NCBI RefSeq assembly: GCF_004361855.1
Contig: NZ_SNWQ01000008.1
Location: forward strand, 328,479-392,478
Length of the DNA: 64,000 bases
From: Kribbella caucasensis
GTDB taxonomy: Bacteria > Actinomycetota > Actinomycetes > Propionibacteriales > Kribbellaceae
Direction: 5' to 3'
Made by a program: the position numbers and the translations under genes. Positions 60,523-64,000 of this stretch are shown one piece after another. Every line of letters starts with the position of its first letter. Within the stretch, counting starts at the first letter, position 1. The notes beneath the pieces were generated by a model, which was not told where the DNA came from, did not search any database, and saw only the letters and a list, made by a program, of their open reading frames with translations.

Positions 60523-62073
60523 TCAGTCGCTCAGCCAGGCTTGGCCGAGGTTCAGAAAGCCCATCTGGGTCGGCAAGATGTTGTTCAGCGGGCTGGTCCG
60601 GACCGTGAGCGTCGGGCGGATGATCAGCGGCACAGCGAACGCCTCGTCGACGAAGTAGGAATTGTAGTCCCGCAACGCCTTCTCCTGGTCGGCCTTCACA
60701 CTCGCGTTCATCACCGCCTGCGTCAGCTTGGTGTACTCCGCGCTGGCGAACTTCGAGACGTTGTTGTCGGCAACAAGCTCGGGACGCGCCACCATCGCCG
60801 TGGCCGGCGAGTTGCCGTTGCCGGCCTGCATCAAGACGGCCGAGGTGCTGAACCTCCGGGTGGCCAGCTTCTGCTCGTAGTCGGGGATGTTCATGATCAC
60901 CGGGTTGGCGTTCAGGCCGACGGCGGCGAGGTTGTTCTTGACGATCTGGAAGATCGCCAGTGCCTCGGGGGCGTCTCCCATCGCGACGTCGAACGTCGTA
61001 CCGGGCTTGACTCCGGCATCGGTCAGGAGCTGCTTCGCCTTGGCCTGGTCGTAGGTGTAGTGCCCCGACTGTGCGGCGTCGTACCCGACAGTCGACGGGC
61101 GCCACGGCAAGCTGGCGGACTGGCCCTTGCCGCCTTCGACCTGCTGGACGATGCGGTCGCGGTCGATTGCGTACTGGACTGCCTGCCGGACGGCCTTCTT
61201 GTCGAACGGAGGCTTCGTCACGTTGAGGGCGAACGGGAACGCCGCACCGCCGGAGCTGACCAGAGCGAAGCCCTGCTGCTCACCGAGACTGCGTGCGTCC
61301 ACCGGCGGAACGCCGACCGCGTACTGCGCCCGGCCGCTGCGGATCGCCGAGACCAGCGCCGTCGGGTCCTTGATCATGCTGATCTCGATCGCGTCGAGAT
61401 GCGTGTTCGCCGCGTCGCGGTACTTGGCGTACTTCGCGAGCTCGATCTTGCCGCCCGGCGTGTACGACTTCCACTCGAACCGGCCGGTGCCGTCCACCTT
61501 CTTACCGGCGGCATAGTCGGCGTACGCGTCCTTGTTCAGGATCGGCAGCGTCTCGAACAGGTCGAAGATGTTCGGCAGCGGTTTTGCGAAGGTGAGCACG
61601 AACTCGTCGTCGCCGTTGGCCTGCACGCTGCTGAACTGGGCGGCGATCTTCTGGTTCGCGGCACCGACGGCCGGGTCCTTCGCCTTGTTCAGCGTGAACA
61701 CGGCGTCGGCGGCGGTGAGCTTGCGGCCGCTGTGGAAGGTGACGTCGTCACGCAGCTTCACCGTCATGCTCTTGCCGTCCGGGGCCAGCGTCCAGGACGA
61801 CGCCAGCACACCCTTGGGTTCGGCCGTCTGCGGATCGATCAGGGTCAGCGTCTCGAGGACGGCGTACTCCGAGACGATGTTGCCGATCGCGGTCTTCAGG
61901 AACGAGGCCGGGTCGGCGTCGTAGGCTTGGGCGACCACCAGCGTGCCGCCGTTGCGGACCGGTCCGGCGCTCTGCGCGGCCTGGCCGTCGTTCCGGGTGG
62001 CGGCACTGCACGCGGTGCCGGCCAGCATCACCGCAGCGGCGGCCACCGCTACCGCTGTCTTCTTGAGTGACAT
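60523..62073 (-). CDS. peptide/glycoside ABC binding lipoprotein (SBP family 5)
   Basis: 516 aa from ATG 62073 (MSLKKTAVAVAAAAVMLAG, lipobox LAGTACSAA). Family-5 fold: LVVAQAYDADPASFLKTAIG, then DDVTFHSGRKLTAADAVFTL and IDRDRIVQQVEGG. First gene of the operon ending with the aldolase. By operon context it probably binds a rhamnosylated aromatic compound rather than a peptide. Promoter copy of the shared element at 62219-62235. Confidence 0.92.
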   Translation of the reverse strand: MSLKKTAVAVAAAAVMLAGTACSAATRNDGQAAQSAGPVRNGGTLVVAQAYDADPASFLKTAIGNIVSEYAVLETLTLIDPQTAEPKGVLASSWTLAPDGKSMTVKLRDDVTFHSGRKLTAADAVFTLNKAKDPAVGAANQKIAAQFSSVQANGDDEFVLTFAKPLPNIFDLFETLPILNKDAYADYAAGKKVDGTGRFEWKSYTPGGKIELAKYAKYRDAANTHLDAIEISMIKDPTALVSAIRSGRAQYAVGVPPVDARSLGEQQGFALVSSGGAAFPFALNVTKPPFDKKAVRQAVQYAIDRDRIVQQVEGGKGQSASLPWRPSTVGYDAAQSGHYTYDQAKAKQLLTDAGVKPGTTFDVAMGDAPEALAIFQIVKNNLAAVGLNANPVIMNIPDYEQKLATRRFSTSAVLMQAGNGNSPATAMVARPELVADNNVSKFASAEYTKLTQAVMNASVKADQEKALRDYNSYFVDEAFAVPLIIRPTLTVRTSPLNNILPTQMGFLNLGQAWLSD

Positions 62074-62208
62074 CGAAACTCCTCGAGCTAGTCCTGACAC
62101 CTGCCGTGAACGGAGTGCGAAGCGCAGTGAGGAACGCCGGGGCGGCAACCGGATCAGGTCCGGTCCTCGCAGTGATCGCCACACTGTAGGGCCGGTGGAT
62201 CGGCCCCG

Positions 62209-62288
62209 TGCCGGTCTCGGTTCGCTGACCGGAACGCCGCCCGGCCGGGGCTCACGGGCGGCGGTTAGCGTCCGGTGCCATGCCTCTC
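62209..62288 (+). repeat. promoter/start segment, copy 1 (paired with 63790-63869)
   Basis: About 80 bp are nearly duplicated at 63790-63869, with the same 17-bp element, the same 44-bp spacing to an ATG, and the same first codons ATG CCT CTC. Differences are a few substitutions and small indels between the element and the start. This points to a segmental duplication that placed one promoter ahead of two different genes. Confidence 0.75.
62219..62235. promoter_or_regulatory. copy of the 17-bp GGTYCG-N5-CGGAAC element
   Basis: GGTTCG-CTGAC-CGGAAC. It lies between the divergent binding-protein operon (ATG 62073, 145 bp away) and the DUF1593-type gene (ATG 62280, 44 bp away). Identical in sequence to the copy at 63800-63816. 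Confidence 0.65.
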
Positions 62289-63782
62289 ACCCGGCCGCCT
62301 GCAAGCACCGAACTACGACATCATGCCGAAGCGTCGCTGAGCTTTTCCGCACCACGCACGGTCATCACTACGGACCCGGAGCTCGACGATCTGAACTCGA
62401 TGCTGCGTCTCCTGCTGTACAGCAACGAGATCAACGTCGCCGGGCTCATCTACTCCTCGAGCATGGTGCACCACAAGGGTGACACTGCGTTGGGCATCGA
62501 TCCCTACCGGTGGCCGGCGCCAGGAGCGCGGCTGCACATCGACGAGGCGGTCGACGCCTACGCGCAGGTCTACGCCAACCTCGTCCAGCACGACGCCAGG
62601 TATCCCACACCCGACCATCTGCGGTCCCTCATTCGTGAGGGGAACGTGATCGAGGTCGGGGACATGCGAGCGGACACCGAGGGCTCGGATCTGATCAAGG
62701 AGATCCTGGTTGACGACGAGCCTGGCCAGGTATTCCTGCAGGCGTGGGGCGGGCCCAACACGATCGCGCGCGCCCTGAGGTCGGTCGAGGACGAGTTCAA
62801 GGGCACAGGTCAGTGGGAGTCGATCTACGCGAAGATCGTGGACAAGGCCGTCATCACGAGCTTCGGTCTGCAGGACACGACGTTCACGGACTACATCAAG
62901 CCGCATTGGCCTGACATCCAGAGCCGCGAGGTTGCCACGTCCACGTGGGGATATGGCGCGTGCAACGTTGTTCTGCCGGCCGATACGCACTACCTGACCG
63001 CGGACTGGACGCGTGACAACGTCACTCGAGTTGGTCCGATCGGCGCGGCCTACCGCGTCTGGGGCGACGGCAAGCAAATGGCCGCAGGCTTCGACGACGA
63101 AGACTACTTCGGTCTGTCCGGGTACAACAGCGAGCAACTGACCGCGATGGGGTACAAGGTCTGGACACCGCCGCAGCCGAAGAACTCTTGGATCTCCGAG
63201 GGCGACTCCTCGAACTTCGCGCTGCTCATCGACAACGGCCTGCGCAACTGGCAGGACCCGAGGTGGGGTGGATGGGGCGGGCGCCAGATCGTCGATCCGG
63301 CTGACCCCAAGCGGTGGTTGAACAAGGGGGCGCTTGATGCGACCCCGCAGGGCACCACGGCCAACGACTACTCAAGCGCTCGCTTCTTCTCGGCGATCCA
63401 GAACGACTTCGCCGCGCGCCTGAAGTGGAGTGTGACCAGCGATCCGACCGGGGCCAATCATCACCCCAAGGCGTCCGTGGCCGAAGGCTTGGACCTCATC
63501 CGGCATCCGGGTGAAACCGTGACATTGCACGGAAAGGCGAGCCACCCGGACGGCAACGCCGTGACCCTCAGATGGTGGCAGTACCAGGAGGCGGGCACCT
63601 TTCCGAGCACTGTCAGGCTCTCTGCGATCGACGACAATTCGACGGCTCTGCAGATCCCCCGTGACGCAGAGCCAGGCCAAACCATCCACGTGATCCTGGA
63701 GGCAATGGACAACGGGAGCCCTGCCCTGACGCACTACCAGCGTGTCGTGATCACGGTCGCCGATCCTCGGCTGCAACCATGA
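62280..63782 (+). CDS. DUF1593/nucleoside-hydrolase-like domain protein
   Basis: 500 aa. Starting near residue 27, VITTDPELDDLNSMLRLLLY matches the Asp-rich calcium-site opening of the nucleoside-hydrolase-like DUF1593 domain; later VFLQAWGGPNTIARAL and ENxx-like regions follow, with a C-terminal beta-sandwich (GETVTLHGKASHPDGNAVTL). Relatives are usually secreted plant-polymer-associated proteins; here no signal peptide is seen and the first 25 residues look like a foreign leader derived from the duplicated promoter segment. Codon use is visibly less G/C-biased than its neighbours, suggesting transfer. Confidence 0.85.
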   Translation: MPLTRPPASTELRHHAEASLSFSAPRTVITTDPELDDLNSMLRLLLYSNEINVAGLIYSSSMVHHKGDTALGIDPYRWPAPGARLHIDEAVDAYAQVYANLVQHDARYPTPDHLRSLIREGNVIEVGDMRADTEGSDLIKEILVDDEPGQVFLQAWGGPNTIARALRSVEDEFKGTGQWESIYAKIVDKAVITSFGLQDTTFTDYIKPHWPDIQSREVATSTWGYGACNVVLPADTHYLTADWTRDNVTRVGPIGAAYRVWGDGKQMAAGFDDEDYFGLSGYNSEQLTAMGYKVWTPPQPKNSWISEGDSSNFALLIDNGLRNWQDPRWGGWGGRQIVDPADPKRWLNKGALDATPQGTTANDYSSARFFSAIQNDFAARLKWSVTSDPTGANHHPKASVAEGLDLIRHPGETVTLHGKASHPDGNAVTLRWWQYQEAGTFPSTVRLSAIDDNSTALQIPRDAEPGQTIHVILEAMDNGSPALTHYQRVVITVADPRLQP

Positions 63783-63789
63783 TGCGCCG

Positions 63790-63869
63790 CGCCGGTGTCG
63801 GTTCGCTGACCGGAACACCGTCCGGACCGCTCAACCGGGGCGGCGGCTAGCGTCCTTGCCATGCCTCTC
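63790..63869 (+). repeat. promoter/start segment, copy 2
   Basis: Second copy of the 80-bp segment at 62209-62288. It ends in ATG CCT CTC GCT TAC, the start of an MDR-type reading frame rather than the DUF1593 frame. Confidence 0.75.
63800..63816. promoter_or_regulatory. copy of the 17-bp GGTYCG-N5-CGGAAC element
   Basis: GGTTCG-CTGAC-CGGAAC, 44 bp before ATG 63861. Exact match to the 62219-62235 site. It would place the gene remnant at 63861 under the same control. Confidence 0.6.
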
Positions 63870-63944
63870 GCTTACGGCTTCACCTCGTACGGCGGCCCTG
63901 ACGGCAGTGGCGTCCAGCAGAGTGGTGTACGGCAGGCCCGGTGA
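63861..63944 (+). pseudogene. truncated MDR-type oxidoreductase start
   Basis: ATG 63861 begins MPLAYGFTSYGGPD, a characteristic opening of NADP-dependent MDR oxidoreductases (the AYGFTxYGGPE type). The similarity then stops and the frame ends at 63944 after 27 codons. The remaining 56 bases to the window edge show no clear gene; a small minus-strand ATG at 63976 after AAAGGATC is not convincing. The gene was probably disrupted by an insertion or deletion. Confidence 0.5.
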
Positions 63945-64000
63945 CGGGCGTGGCGTAGACGCTTGAAGGCGGTCATCGCGTGATCCTTTGGAAGACCTCT

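Noticed and set aside
63945..64000. Possible start of a transposase or other gene at the right edge
   Set aside because: Only about 55 bases remain; the minus-strand frame from 63976 stops after 34 codons and no motif can be identified.
1..64000. CRISPR arrays, rRNA genes, complete insertion sequences
   Set aside because: Looked for regularly spaced repeats, rRNA-like stretches and transposase motifs; none was found.

Overview
High-GC actinobacterial DNA with dense operons, frequent 1-8 bp stop/start overlaps, GTG starts, Tat and lipoprotein signals, and many sugar and peptide ABC importers. This fits a soil actinomycete of the Kribbella/Nocardioides type. That assignment is inferred from gene content and codon style; no marker gene was available to test it.

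Left part (1-9.7 kb). A phenylacetaldoxime-nitrile route comes first: AraC-type regulator, nitrilase, haem aldoxime dehydratase, and a broken phenylacetate-CoA ligase (paaK) at the window edge. Next are several damaged or truncated genes: a frameshifted WYL regulator, a VOC gene whose start codon appears lost, and an ECF sigma factor cut off and joined to a convergent ABC exporter. A secreted M14 carboxypeptidase closes this part.

Middle-left (9.8-23.4 kb). A polysaccharide-use locus on the minus strand holds a GH78 alpha-L-rhamnosidase, a PL8-type lyase, an ADP-ribosylglycohydrolase-fold protein, a sugar-binding lipoprotein, a Tat-exported GH5 enzyme and two permeases. A divergent GntR/LacI-hybrid regulator sits beside a perfect 12-bp palindrome. 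A tRNA-Leu-like remnant built into a perfect hairpin follows at 23.4-23.5 kb.

Middle (23.8-37.3 kb). An M20D amidohydrolase and a double-domain Lrp/AsnC regulator face an oligopeptide-type ABC operon that includes a permease-ATPase fusion and a metal-dependent amidohydrolase. Then comes an acyl-CoA synthetase, a double-domain CoA-transferase and an enoyl-CoA hydratase.

Right part (37.3-63.8 kb). A large aromatic-ring catabolic block contains: a Rieske oxygenase with its own ferredoxin and reductase; a two-component flavin monooxygenase; a class III extradiol dioxygenase; meta-cleavage-type hydrolases; and 2-hydroxypentadienoate hydratase, 4-hydroxy-2-oxovalerate aldolase and acylating acetaldehyde dehydrogenase. 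It also has a PAS sensor kinase with a FixJ-type response regulator and two tandem IclR regulators. The last three lower-pathway genes are in the same operon as a second alpha-L-rhamnosidase and a second peptide/glycoside ABC importer. The simplest reading is import of a rhamnosylated plant aromatic, removal of rhamnose, then ring hydroxylation, meta-cleavage and breakdown to pyruvate and acetyl-CoA.

A repeated 17-bp palindromic element (GGTYCG-N5-CGGAAC, core usually CTGAC) lies upstream of every operon block from 26.3 to 63.8 kb. It ties these blocks into one apparent regulon, probably of the tandem IclR pair.
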